DNA of 39,247 nucleotides from Flavobacterium sp. CF136 (GTDB lineage: Bacteria > Bacteroidota > Bacteroidia > Flavobacteriales > Flavobacteriaceae). The notes under the pieces were generated by a model that made no database searches, was not told the origin of the DNA, and saw only the letters and a program-made list of their open reading frames with translations. Both the position numbers and the translations under genes were made by a program. Positions 1 through 7,949 of the stretch are shown piece by piece. Each line of letters starts with the position of its first letter. The stretch's first letter is position 1. The DNA lies in NCBI RefSeq assembly GCF_000282055.1, contig NZ_AKJZ01000034.1, forward strand, positions 1 through 39,247. Reading direction: 5' to 3'.

Positions 1-17
1 TTTTGATGATAATTTTT

Positions 18-164
18 CGTCAGTTCGAGTGATTTTCGATAGAAAATCGTATCGAGAACAAGAAAAATTTCATTAAAAACAGTTCTCGATACACGTCACT
101 TCGAGTGCGAAGCGTATCGAGAAGTTTGTTCCGTTTTACTACATAAAAAACACTCGAACTGACG
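18..164. repeat. Nested palindromic intergenic repeat
   Basis: A 14-bp perfect inverted repeat (arms 18-31 and 151-164, cgtcagttcgagtg and its complement) encloses a second perfect inverted repeat (arms 49-59 and 82-92, gtatcgagaac and its complement). Inside is also a cttcg/cgaag hairpin at about 99-113. The right outer arm is followed by a T-run (165-170), so the whole could fold into a branched RNA and end transcription entering from the left. The TCGAG-rich motifs resemble the intergenic palindromes scattered in flavobacterial genomes, but copy number cannot be tested here. Bases 165-243 hold nothing recognisable. Confidence 0.7.
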
Positions 165-243
165 TTTTTTAATAATTTTACCTAAAGAATTAATAATCAG
201 TAAAATAATAATAACTTTTATTTTTCATAACTAATAAAAAAAG

Positions 244-1002
244 ATGTTTTACAAAACTATTTTACTGATATTTTTATTGAGCATTCTGAATGCAAACGCT
301 CAGCAAACAGACAGCATTGCTAAAATTGACACTACCGCTAACCGTTTAAAATTCAACTATAAACAATTAATCATTCCAGGTGTGTTAATTGTTTATGGAG
401 TAATTGGTCTTGAAAGTGACCAACTGTTAAGTTTCAATTCACAAATTAAAGAAGAGGTAACTGAAGACATTGATCAAAAAATTACCATTGATGATTTCTC
501 TCAATACTCCCCTGCCGCTTCGGTGTATGCGTTAAATGCTTTCGGTATAAAAGGTAAAAACAATTTCAGGGATCGTTCCGTCATATTTGCGACTTCATAT
601 GTCATTATGGCGACAACAGTCTTAAGTTTAAAATCAATTGTAAAAGAAGAGCGCCCTGATGGAAGTAATAACAACTCTTTTCCATCAGGGCATACTGCAA
701 CTGCTTTTGCCGGAGCTGAATTTTTATGGCAGGAATACAAAGATAAATCGATTTGGTATGGAATTGCAGGTTATGCAGTAGCAACAGGAACAGGACTTTT
801 CAGAATTTATAACAACCGCCACTGGTTAACAGATGTAACTGCCGGAGCCGGAATTGGTATTTTGAGTACTAAACTGGCCTATTGGATGAATCCATATATA
901 ACAAAAAAGATATTTAAATCTTCCGAAACTAACTCAACATCTATGATTATGCCTTTCTACAACGGCCAGCAATATGGTTTGTCTTTTGTAAAAGTATTTT
1001 AG
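244..1002 (+). CDS. Secreted/periplasmic PAP2-superfamily phosphatase
   Basis: The 252-aa protein has a signal peptide (about residues 1-19, cut near ANAQ) and the full acid-phosphatase/PAP2 signature: K130 with RP at 137-138 (KX6RP), PSGH at 147-150, and R187-X5-H193-X3-D197. H150 and H193 are the expected catalytic histidines. The family dephosphorylates lipid phosphates such as phosphatidate, undecaprenyl-pyrophosphate or lipid A. Hydrophobic stretches near 43-56, 112-128, 170-185 and 198-212 fit a membrane-associated enzyme facing the periplasm. It stands alone between two palindromic repeats, with no partner gene to fix the substrate. The ATG at 244 is chosen because it opens directly into the signal peptide. 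Family is confident, substrate unknown. Confidence 0.9.
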   Translation: MFYKTILLIFLLSILNANAQQTDSIAKIDTTANRLKFNYKQLIIPGVLIVYGVIGLESDQLLSFNSQIKEEVTEDIDQKITIDDFSQYSPAASVYALNAFGIKGKNNFRDRSVIFATSYVIMATTVLSLKSIVKEERPDGSNNNSFPSGHTATAFAGAEFLWQEYKDKSIWYGIAGYAVATGTGLFRIYNNRHWLTDVTAGAGIGILSTKLAYWMNPYITKKIFKSSETNSTSMIMPFYNGQQYGLSFVKVF

Positions 1003-1050
1003 TTTAGGGGTTGTGCAAAACATCTTATACTTTCATAAATAAATCATTGT

Positions 1051-1112
1051 CATCCTGAGCCATTCGACTTCGAAAGGGCTTCGGCTAAGTTTATCCTGAG
1101 CGAAGTCGAATG
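1051..1112. repeat. Palindromic intergenic repeat (CCTGAGCGAAGTCGAATG type)
   Basis: A 12-bp perfect inverted repeat, cattcgacttcg (1061-1072) and cgaagtcgaatg (1101-1112), surrounds a direct repeat of atcctgagc (1052-1060 and 1093-1101). This is the widespread Bacteroidota intergenic motif. It lies between the convergent PAP2 gene and the minus-strand receptor gene, where a bidirectional hairpin could end both transcripts, although no strong T-tract follows. Confidence 0.65.
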
Positions 1113-1176
1113 GACTCTGCCTGACACCTATTTTTGAATTCACTCAACGGATTTATCTATTACAAATAAAAATAAA

Positions 1177-3591
1177 TCAATACTCAGGAGTAAACTGGTT
1201 TTCTAATAATTTTTCCCTGAACGCCGATTTAAAAGTATAAGCAAATGTAACCATCAAAGCACGCGTATCTGATTTTGAAGTCCTATTGTTTGTAAAATTG
1301 TAAGTGTTGTTTATATAGCCGCTTTTTAATGTATTAAATATATCGGTAACAACTAAACCTAAACGTGCATTTCCGGAACCCAATTTTTGCTGAAACCCCA
1401 TATCAATATTATAAATAGCTATTCTTTCTCCTTGCGGAGTTGCCAATGCCGAATTATAATTTCCAATTATTTGAATTTTTCCTCCTAACCATGGCACAAA
1501 ATTATTTATGATTTTTCCGTACCAGTTAAAGGCTTTGCTTGCCACATCATCAGCTACATTTGATCCGTCTATATTTTGTTGAAAAGCGGTTAAACTAATA
1601 TTTGCATCATAAAAACCGTTTGCCTTAAGACTAAAAATAGATTCTAATCCATAAGTGATAGTTTTCCCAAAATTCTTTGGTGATAATAATACAGAGCCAT
1701 CATCCTGAAGTTCTGAATATTGTTTGATTGTATTTGCTGCATTTCTATAAAAAGCATTCATAGAAAAAGAATATTTAGACCATTCTTTATTATAATTTGC
1801 CTCTGCGATATTGATTATTTCAGGTTTTAAATAGGGATTCCCACTATGAGGGTTCAATGCATCAGTAATATCTGTAAATGGATTCAGCTGACCTAATTGG
1901 GGGCGATTAATACGCTTGCTATAGGCGAATTTAATAAATTCATCTGTTTTCAAATTATATTGTACAGAAGCTGAAGGAAACAATTTCAGATAATTATTTG
2001 AAAAACTATCACCATTCTTTTGGATTTTTCCATCATTTGAAACTTGTTCTGCACGAGCGCCCAAATTATACTTCCATTTTGAAACTTCAGCATTGCCAAT
2101 AACAGAATTAAACATTCCATAAACAGCATTTATTTGTTCATGAAATTTAAAAATATTGCTCGATGCCGGATTAACAATATATTCACCATTACTATTATCT
2201 GCACTTTCAAAATCAGAATTAAAAAACCGAAAAGTTCCTTTGTATCCCATTTCAATAATTGATTTTTCAAAGACCGGAAAAGCATAATCAAAAATAGCAT
2301 TTGACACATTTCCATTTTCATAATTGTGTGTTCTTTGTAAAAAAACATCACCAATCCGGGCATTACTTTCATTATAATTATAAGTATCAATATCTGTATT
2401 TTCGTGGTCCCTATTAAGAGATGAAGTGATACTCGCAGTCAGGTTTTTTCTTTCATCTGAAAATTTTCGATCATAATTAAGTGTAAATTCTGCCACTTTT
2501 GAACGTTCCAGTTCCAGAGAATGTCTGGTATTGTTTGAAAAAAAGCTATTATTTTCTCTTTTTACCAAAGTTTTTAACGTCTCGTCATTATTCTGACCTT
2601 CCATATTTCCTATAGCCTCAAAAGAAAAATTATTTTTTTCGTTGGGTGAGAAATCAATATTGAATTTTAGGTTCTGTAACTGCTCCGTTCGCTCATCATT
2701 CCTGTTTTGTTCGATATTATGTTCATCTTCAATAAAATAATTGGTCCTGCTTCCTTTTATTTCTTTAGTTCTCCCTGCAAAACGGTTATCGTAGCTCAAA
2801 CCAAAATTCCATTTATCAGTTTTATGATTCAAAAGTGCCGAACTATTAAACCTGCCTTTAGCTCCAAAACCACCGCCCAGTGCTACAGCTCCGTTAATAC
2901 CGCTTTGATTGTTTTTTTTAAGCTTAATATTAATGATACCGCTTTCAGCATTGGCATCATATTTTGCAGTAGGATTATTGACTACTTCAATGCTTTCAAT
3001 ACTTGTTGCCGCAATTTGATCCATATTTGTAATAGTCGAATTTTTTCCATTAATCAGGATTAAAGGCATTTTTCCCCTCATAGAAATTCCTCCATCAGCA
3101 TCTACTACGATCGTTGGAATACTTTTCAGCATATCAATTGCAGTTCCGCCAGTTTGAGAAATATTAGAACCTGCATTAAAAATAAATCCTTCAGTAGTTT
3201 TTTGAATAAGTTTTTTTTGTGATGTAACCAAGACATTATTCAATAAATTAGTGTCACTATGCAAAACAATCGTACCTAATGAAACAGAGTTATTTGACTC
3301 AGAAATGTTTACTTTTTGATATGTTGTTTTATAACCAATTAAGTTAAACTGTAATTCATAATTCCCGTCAATTATTGATTCCATTGTGAAATTCCCCAAG
3401 CTATCAGTTACTTTATGATTTACCTCTTTTGTTGAATCGTCTATATTTTTCAAAATAACATCAACATATCCTAAAGGTGTTTTTTCATCTGAAATTGTTC
3501 CCTTTATTGTCCCGGTTTTTTGGCAAAAAGATATCTGGCTTATAGTTGATAATAGAAGAACTAAAGCTATTTTCTGTATGGTAATTTTCAT
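1177..3591 (-). CDS. TonB-dependent receptor / outer-membrane beta-barrel protein
   Basis: The 804-aa protein begins with a signal peptide (about 1-23), then a carboxypeptidase-regulatory-like beta-sandwich (about 27-110, GTIKGTISDEKTPLGYVDV onward), a TonB plug region (about 115-225, with the RGKMPLILING and SIEVVNNP segments), and a long barrel rich in alternating aromatic strands. It resembles the 'outer membrane beta-barrel family' subset of receptors rather than SusC: it is about 800 aa, lacks an STN domain and has no SusD partner. Such proteins import siderophores, metals, peptides or other large nutrients using TonB energy. No linked enzyme or regulator indicates the ligand. The ATG at 3591 immediately precedes the signal peptide. 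Confidence 0.88.
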   Translation of the reverse strand: MKITIQKIALVLLLSTISQISFCQKTGTIKGTISDEKTPLGYVDVILKNIDDSTKEVNHKVTDSLGNFTMESIIDGNYELQFNLIGYKTTYQKVNISESNNSVSLGTIVLHSDTNLLNNVLVTSQKKLIQKTTEGFIFNAGSNISQTGGTAIDMLKSIPTIVVDADGGISMRGKMPLILINGKNSTITNMDQIAATSIESIEVVNNPTAKYDANAESGIINIKLKKNNQSGINGAVALGGGFGAKGRFNSSALLNHKTDKWNFGLSYDNRFAGRTKEIKGSRTNYFIEDEHNIEQNRNDERTEQLQNLKFNIDFSPNEKNNFSFEAIGNMEGQNNDETLKTLVKRENNSFFSNNTRHSLELERSKVAEFTLNYDRKFSDERKNLTASITSSLNRDHENTDIDTYNYNESNARIGDVFLQRTHNYENGNVSNAIFDYAFPVFEKSIIEMGYKGTFRFFNSDFESADNSNGEYIVNPASSNIFKFHEQINAVYGMFNSVIGNAEVSKWKYNLGARAEQVSNDGKIQKNGDSFSNNYLKLFPSASVQYNLKTDEFIKFAYSKRINRPQLGQLNPFTDITDALNPHSGNPYLKPEIINIAEANYNKEWSKYSFSMNAFYRNAANTIKQYSELQDDGSVLLSPKNFGKTITYGLESIFSLKANGFYDANISLTAFQQNIDGSNVADDVASKAFNWYGKIINNFVPWLGGKIQIIGNYNSALATPQGERIAIYNIDMGFQQKLGSGNARLGLVVTDIFNTLKSGYINNTYNFTNNRTSKSDTRALMVTFAYTFKSAFREKLLENQFTPEY

Positions 3592-3721
3592 AATACAAAT
3601 ATATTTATATCAATAAATTGCCTTATGCAAACCACCTTAAGATATTATTAAATTAGTCTTAGAGGCTGTTAAGCTGTTTTTTTAGCAAAATCAAGTTCAG
3701 TTCAATATTTTGCTTAAAACA

Positions 3722-3754
3722 AAAATCCCGATTACTTAATGTAATCGGGATTTT
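3722..3754. terminator. Intrinsic terminator, 14-bp perfect stem
   Basis: aaaatcccgattac (3722-3735) pairs perfectly with gtaatcgggatttt (3741-3754) around a 5-nt loop. Flanking A and T runs allow it to work on either strand. It ends the minus-strand phospholipase-like gene and insulates the receptor gene. Confidence 0.85.
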
Positions 3755-3793
3755 AAAAAAACTGTAAAATTTTATTTTAGAAGGTACAACAAT

Positions 3794-4792
3794 CTAATCA
3801 TTTTGATTCTGCATTCCAAAAAGGTTTCCTTTTTTATACAATTTTGTATCTTGTTTTAAAGCTTTACTGTTACGTTTAGTCAATTCTGGAGCATCTAAAT
3901 CACTCAAATCAGGTTTACCCGCATTTACCCAGGCTGTATACCAAAAACTTGACGTTGCGGTGATTGCTTTTTTCATTTGATTTTCAACCATTCCGTTAAG
4001 TTCGGTGTGCAGTTTTGCAGCATATTCATCTGAGAATTTAGCCGAATTGTATTTATTTTTAACAATTTTCCCTTCTGCATCAACTACAAATACTTGATTT
4101 TCCGGAGTTGACGTTCTTAATTTTTTATCAACCGCCAATAAAGGTTCTACTAAACTGTGTGTATCTCTAATCATGTCCCAGATTGCTTTATGAACATCTT
4201 CATAATAATGTGCTTCCGGTACGTTTAATTTATAATTTTTAGCAAATAACTCCGGCAGCCTGCTTTCCCAAAGTGAATGAATTCCTTTTTGATCGCTCAA
4301 TTGTCCGTCATGATTTGCAGAAGTATGCAACGGCATATGTGCATCACCAATATAATGACCTAAATCTGCAGCCAGAAATAAAATTTCTGCCCTGTTTTTA
4401 TCTTTGAAAGCCTTAGTTAATTTTATCATCATATCTTCGATATACCATGGTAAAATTCCGTTATCGTTCAGGAATTTGGAATCATATTTTTTGGTTGTTT
4501 CCTCAAGTGTTTTTGGCAGACTGTCAATTGACCCGAAGTTTTCCAGATCGATATAATGTCTTGGGTTCTCGTCTTTGTATTTTAAAGCATATTTACGAAT
4601 GTCCGGAACAGAAGCTTCCTGAGTAATAAAATCAATATGATTATAAAAAAATACTTGTAGTGGTTGAGGTAAAGCCATAACTGCAGCTTTATTTATGCGT
4701 TCGTGACCAACGATTCCCCATGATAATGTCAAAAATCCAATTCCTAATGCAAAAAAAGCAATTAGTTTTGGCTTGATTTTAAAGTTTTTCAT
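3794..4792 (-). CDS. Zinc-dependent phospholipase C / S1-P1 nuclease-like secreted enzyme
   Basis: The 332-aa protein starts at the ATG at 4792; a longer frame to 4816 opens with TTG and only adds residues ahead of the signal sequence (about 1-24). Cleavage would expose W25, the N-terminal Trp that is a zinc ligand in phospholipase C/P1 nuclease enzymes. The other expected tri-zinc ligands are visible: H30, D64 (VPDIRKY), H79 (PRHYIDLE), H146, D150, H152 and H156 (GHYIGDAHMPLH), H172 and E176 (IHSLWE). The family cuts phosphodiester bonds in phospholipids or single-stranded nucleic acids outside the cytoplasm. The sequence alone does not choose between lipid and nucleic-acid substrate. It is monocistronic, ending at the 3722-3754 terminator. 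Confidence 0.85.
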   Translation of the reverse strand: MKNFKIKPKLIAFFALGIGFLTLSWGIVGHERINKAAVMALPQPLQVFFYNHIDFITQEASVPDIRKYALKYKDENPRHYIDLENFGSIDSLPKTLEETTKKYDSKFLNDNGILPWYIEDMMIKLTKAFKDKNRAEILFLAADLGHYIGDAHMPLHTSANHDGQLSDQKGIHSLWESRLPELFAKNYKLNVPEAHYYEDVHKAIWDMIRDTHSLVEPLLAVDKKLRTSTPENQVFVVDAEGKIVKNKYNSAKFSDEYAAKLHTELNGMVENQMKKAITATSSFWYTAWVNAGKPDLSDLDAPELTKRNSKALKQDTKLYKKGNLFGMQNQND

Positions 4793-4962
4793 TTGAAGTT
4801 TTTGTTTGAAGTACAAATTTATTTCATTTAAGGATAATTCAAAAGAATACTAATTAATATTGTGTTAATTTAATTTTTTTGATTTTTAAAACCATATGAG
4901 TGACATGTTCATATTAAAAGTTTCTTTGTAAATTCGTCTCGTTTTACTTTAAATTTTAATAT

Positions 4963-5922
4963 ATGCGCCTGATTCAATCTGTTATTTTTTGCCTGATATT
5001 CATTTCTGTTTCTACAGCACAAGATGATATTGTGCAATTGAAAAATGTTAGTGATACCATTTTAAATTCCAAAAGGACATTGAAAATACCTGAACCGTTG
5101 GATGGAGTAAAAACAATGCAGAAATTATTCCCCGGAAAACTATACAAGATGTCTCATAACAATACTTTTATGAGCTGGAAATGCAAAAACTGTAAACCTG
5201 TTGCCTATACTGATGTTAATGGTGTTGAAGGGGATCAGCTATTTCCATATACAGAAGGTGTTGCTACCAGACTTGATACTACAATTAATTATACAGATTC
5301 TAAAGGAAATCAATTCAAAATGCTGGTTTTTAATCATTCCGTTTATGATGCGGATGGTTCACAAACTGGACGTTTTAGCGGAGGTCTTTTAGGATTAGCC
5401 AAATTTTCAAAAACTGGAAATGTATGGGAAATGAAGTCTTATCAACCCGCAATTGCCGCCTTTGGTGCTTTCGCAAATGTACCTGCTTTGAAACTTGTAG
5501 CGATTGGAGAAGATCAATATGCTTTCACTTTGATACATGCCAATGGAGGTGCAGGCGGGCCTTATACTGCTTTCCTATACCTTATTGTTGGTTTTGATGG
5601 AAAATATCAGCCTTTAATGGAAGTGGGAGATTACAGACTGTCTAATAATGCTGAAGGAAATACAGAATGGTCGAGTACCTACACAGTTGTGAATGATGGC
5701 AAGAAAAAGTTTTTCAGGGATTTTGCCGTTACAACAACTGGGTTCTATAAAAAAGCCAAAGGCACAGAAGATGATTATGAAGTAGATGTACCAAAGGAAG
5801 TAAGCGAAATGGCTAAAACAAAAAAACAATTTAATTTTATAATTGAGAAACGAATTTCATTTAATGGAAAACAGTATAACATTACAGGCAAACCTGTTGT
5901 GAAATTTTCGAATGTAAAATAA
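4963..5922 (+). CDS. Secreted protein of unknown function
   Basis: The 319-aa protein has a signal peptide (about 1-19, cut near STAQ) and no membrane segment afterwards, so it is predicted periplasmic or exported. I do not recognise the family. Visible features are a CKNCKP motif near residue 70 (two cysteines spaced CxxC), Gly-rich stretches (SGGLLGLAKF, NGGAGGPYTAF), and a mixed beta-strand pattern throughout. There is no lipobox. It converges on the minus-strand YeiH-type transporter with an 8-bp gap and no terminator between. Upstream (4930-4937, taaattcg) is a weak match to the TAnnTTTG -7 box. It is clearly a real gene: long open frame, ATG start, signal peptide, codon use like its neighbours. 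Confidence 0.8.
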   Translation: MRLIQSVIFCLIFISVSTAQDDIVQLKNVSDTILNSKRTLKIPEPLDGVKTMQKLFPGKLYKMSHNNTFMSWKCKNCKPVAYTDVNGVEGDQLFPYTEGVATRLDTTINYTDSKGNQFKMLVFNHSVYDADGSQTGRFSGGLLGLAKFSKTGNVWEMKSYQPAIAAFGAFANVPALKLVAIGEDQYAFTLIHANGGAGGPYTAFLYLIVGFDGKYQPLMEVGDYRLSNNAEGNTEWSSTYTVVNDGKKKFFRDFAVTTTGFYKKAKGTEDDYEVDVPKEVSEMAKTKKQFNFIIEKRISFNGKQYNITGKPVVKFSNVK

Positions 5923-5929
5923 CAAATGA

Positions 5930-6895
5930 TTAGCCCAAATAAAGTATTGAAGCCAAACCCAAAACAGCAATAAAAATCCAAAGGAAAATACCCTGCAACA
6001 AAGGCTTCACTCCTACTGATTTTAAAGTATTCACATTTAAAGTCGCTCCGATAAGAAACAAAGTTATCGTCAGACCAATTTTAGCAATACCAACTATATG
6101 CGGAGCAATAATGGCAGTTGCAGGCACATAAGTATTAAGAAGCATTGCCAAAATAAACAATCCGATAAAGTAAGGAATTTTGATTTTACTATTTTTATTT
6201 TTGAATAAAATGGCTGTAAAAATTGAAATTGGGATAATCCATAACGCTCTGGCTAATTTTACGGTTGTTGCAATCTGCAAAGCTTCTGCACCATATTTAT
6301 TGGCTGCACCGACAACTGAACTGGTGTCGTGAATAGCTATTGCACACCATAGACCAAATTCTTTTTGAGATAAATCAAGTTGGTGACCGATGAACGGAAA
6401 AGCGAATAAAGCGATTGAATTTAATATAAAAATGACTCCCAAAGCAATTGATGTCTGATTCTCATTTGATTTTATAACCGGTGAAATGGCTGCAATGGCA
6501 CTTCCGCCACAAATTGCGGTTCCGCATGAAATTAAATGTGATGTTTTTTTCTCGGTTTTGAACCATTTTCCTAAAAGTGTTCCGAAAATAAGTGTACTGA
6601 AAATTGAAAAAATAGTTAGCAAAAAACCTTCTTTTCCTGCTGAAACTGCGCTTGCAGCATTCATTCCGAAGCCTAATCCGACAACTGAGAACTGTAATAA
6701 AAAAGTAATTGCTTTATGATTGAATGCTAAAAACGGATTTCCAAATACATTTACTATCAGAACTCCTAACAATAAAGCAATTGGCGGAGAAATAATCGAA
6801 AACAGGCACAATAAGATTACTGCTCCAAAAATAATTTGCTGAAGAAAAAGATTAACTTCAAATAAATGAGACGCTGTATGTTGTTCTGTTTTCAA
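5930..6895 (-). CDS. YeiH-family (UPF0324) putative sulfate exporter
   Basis: The 321-aa integral membrane protein has about ten hydrophobic segments and matches the conserved YeiH/UPF0324 family by pattern: SCGTAICGGSAIAAISPVI near the middle, AIAIHDTSSVVGAANKYG, and VGIAKIGLTITLFLIGA near the end. Family members are annotated as putative sulfate/sulfite exporters, though transport has rarely been shown. The start is TTG at 6895; there is no in-frame ATG nearby and the first transmembrane segment begins around residue 16. The LysR regulator gene lies 74 bp upstream on the same strand, so the pair is probably co-transcribed. Confidence 0.88.
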   Translation of the reverse strand: MKTEQHTASHLFEVNLFLQQIIFGAVILLCLFSIISPPIALLLGVLIVNVFGNPFLAFNHKAITFLLQFSVVGLGFGMNAASAVSAGKEGFLLTIFSIFSTLIFGTLLGKWFKTEKKTSHLISCGTAICGGSAIAAISPVIKSNENQTSIALGVIFILNSIALFAFPFIGHQLDLSQKEFGLWCAIAIHDTSSVVGAANKYGAEALQIATTVKLARALWIIPISIFTAILFKNKNSKIKIPYFIGLFILAMLLNTYVPATAIIAPHIVGIAKIGLTITLFLIGATLNVNTLKSVGVKPLLQGIFLWIFIAVLGLASILYLG

Positions 6896-6969
6896 AATAA
6901 GGTAATTGATATTTACCCTACAAAGGTCTGCCCTTTATATTGAATTCGCCAATCGTAAAATACAATAGG

Positions 6970-7866
6970 CTATAATTTCAGGTTATAGTAAGATGAAATA
7001 TTCTGAATAAATAATTCTGACAAAGAATCCGATTTCCCAAGTAAAGTAATGATATAGAAATACCTTTCAATAGATAAACCTTCAACATCCAAAACAATCA
7101 ATTCGTTATTTTTAAGCTCTTTATCAACCGCATGTACTGACATGAAAGCAAAACAGTCTGAATTTAACAAATAAGATTTGATGCTTTCTGTGCTGCCTAA
7201 CTGCATTTCAATTTGCAAATCGGTTAATTTTACACCAACCTGTTTTAAAGCATATTCTATAACTTCAAGTGTTCCTGATCCACGCTCCCGGGTTATGAAT
7301 TTCATCAATTTTAAATCATTCAATGAAATTTCATTTTGCTTTACCAAAGGATTTCTGGTATTACAAACCAAAACCAGTTCGTCTTTTATAAACGGAACAT
7401 ATTTAATAGACTGATTTTTAGATTGTCCTTCTACAATTCCGATTTCTATTTCTTTATTGATTAAGGCATTTTCGATTTGCTCGGTATTTCCGTTCAGCAA
7501 ATTGACTTTTATATCTTGTTGTTTTTGATGAAAGCGTGCCAAAACCGGCGAAATAATATATTGAGAAATGGTTGTACTTGCTCCTAACCTTAATAATCCC
7601 TGACGCTGATTGATAAAAGAACTCATATCAAAGTCAATTTCGCGATAGATTTCGAAGATATTTTTAGTGTGTTTCAGCAGAATCTCTCCGGCTGGCGTTA
7701 AGGCAATTTTAGAACCGTTTCGCTCAAAAAGTTTTGTTTTATAAGTTTCTTCAAGCTCCTGAATGTGTTTGGAAACCGCTGGCTGCGTAATATACAATTC
7801 TGTTGCCGCTTTAGTAAAGTTAAGGCGGAGTGCAACGGTGTAGAAAACTTTTAGCCTAAAATCCAT
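6970..7866 (-). CDS. LysR-family transcriptional regulator
   Basis: The 298-aa protein has the standard N-terminal winged helix-turn-helix (residues about 4-62; NFTKAATELYITQPAVSKHI is the recognition region, ending LTPAGEILL) and a C-terminal periplasmic-binding-protein-like effector domain (about 90-290). In Enterobacteria a LysR protein (YeiE) sits beside and controls yeiH; here regulator and transporter are in tandem rather than divergent. The likely target is the operon itself and the effector may be a sulfur oxyanion (inference from context). The ATG at 7866 gives the usual family N-terminus MDFRLKVFYTVA. Confidence 0.92.
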   Translation of the reverse strand: MDFRLKVFYTVALRLNFTKAATELYITQPAVSKHIQELEETYKTKLFERNGSKIALTPAGEILLKHTKNIFEIYREIDFDMSSFINQRQGLLRLGASTTISQYIISPVLARFHQKQQDIKVNLLNGNTEQIENALINKEIEIGIVEGQSKNQSIKYVPFIKDELVLVCNTRNPLVKQNEISLNDLKLMKFITRERGSGTLEVIEYALKQVGVKLTDLQIEMQLGSTESIKSYLLNSDCFAFMSVHAVDKELKNNELIVLDVEGLSIERYFYIITLLGKSDSLSELFIQNISSYYNLKL

Positions 7867-7949
7867 TTGATTTTCTTGTTTGTTTTTGTTTCAAGTTTCA
7901 AGTTAAGCAAAAAACTTTGAACCTTTGTCTCTATGAACCTTTGCCACTA

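Noticed and set aside
2707..3063. Plus-strand 118-codon frame inside the receptor gene
   Set aside because: It is antisense to a clearly coding barrel gene, has no signal, family pattern or promoter, and is a reading-frame shadow.
3596..3603. TATATTTG on the minus strand just before the receptor ATG
   Set aside because: It would make the mRNA leaderless and no TTG lies at proper -33 spacing (24 bp at best); AT-rich chance match is likely.
7890..7945. Direct repeats of gaacctttg upstream of the VWA gene stop
   Set aside because: They look like decayed flavobacterial spacer sequence, with no hairpin, ORF or promoter pattern.
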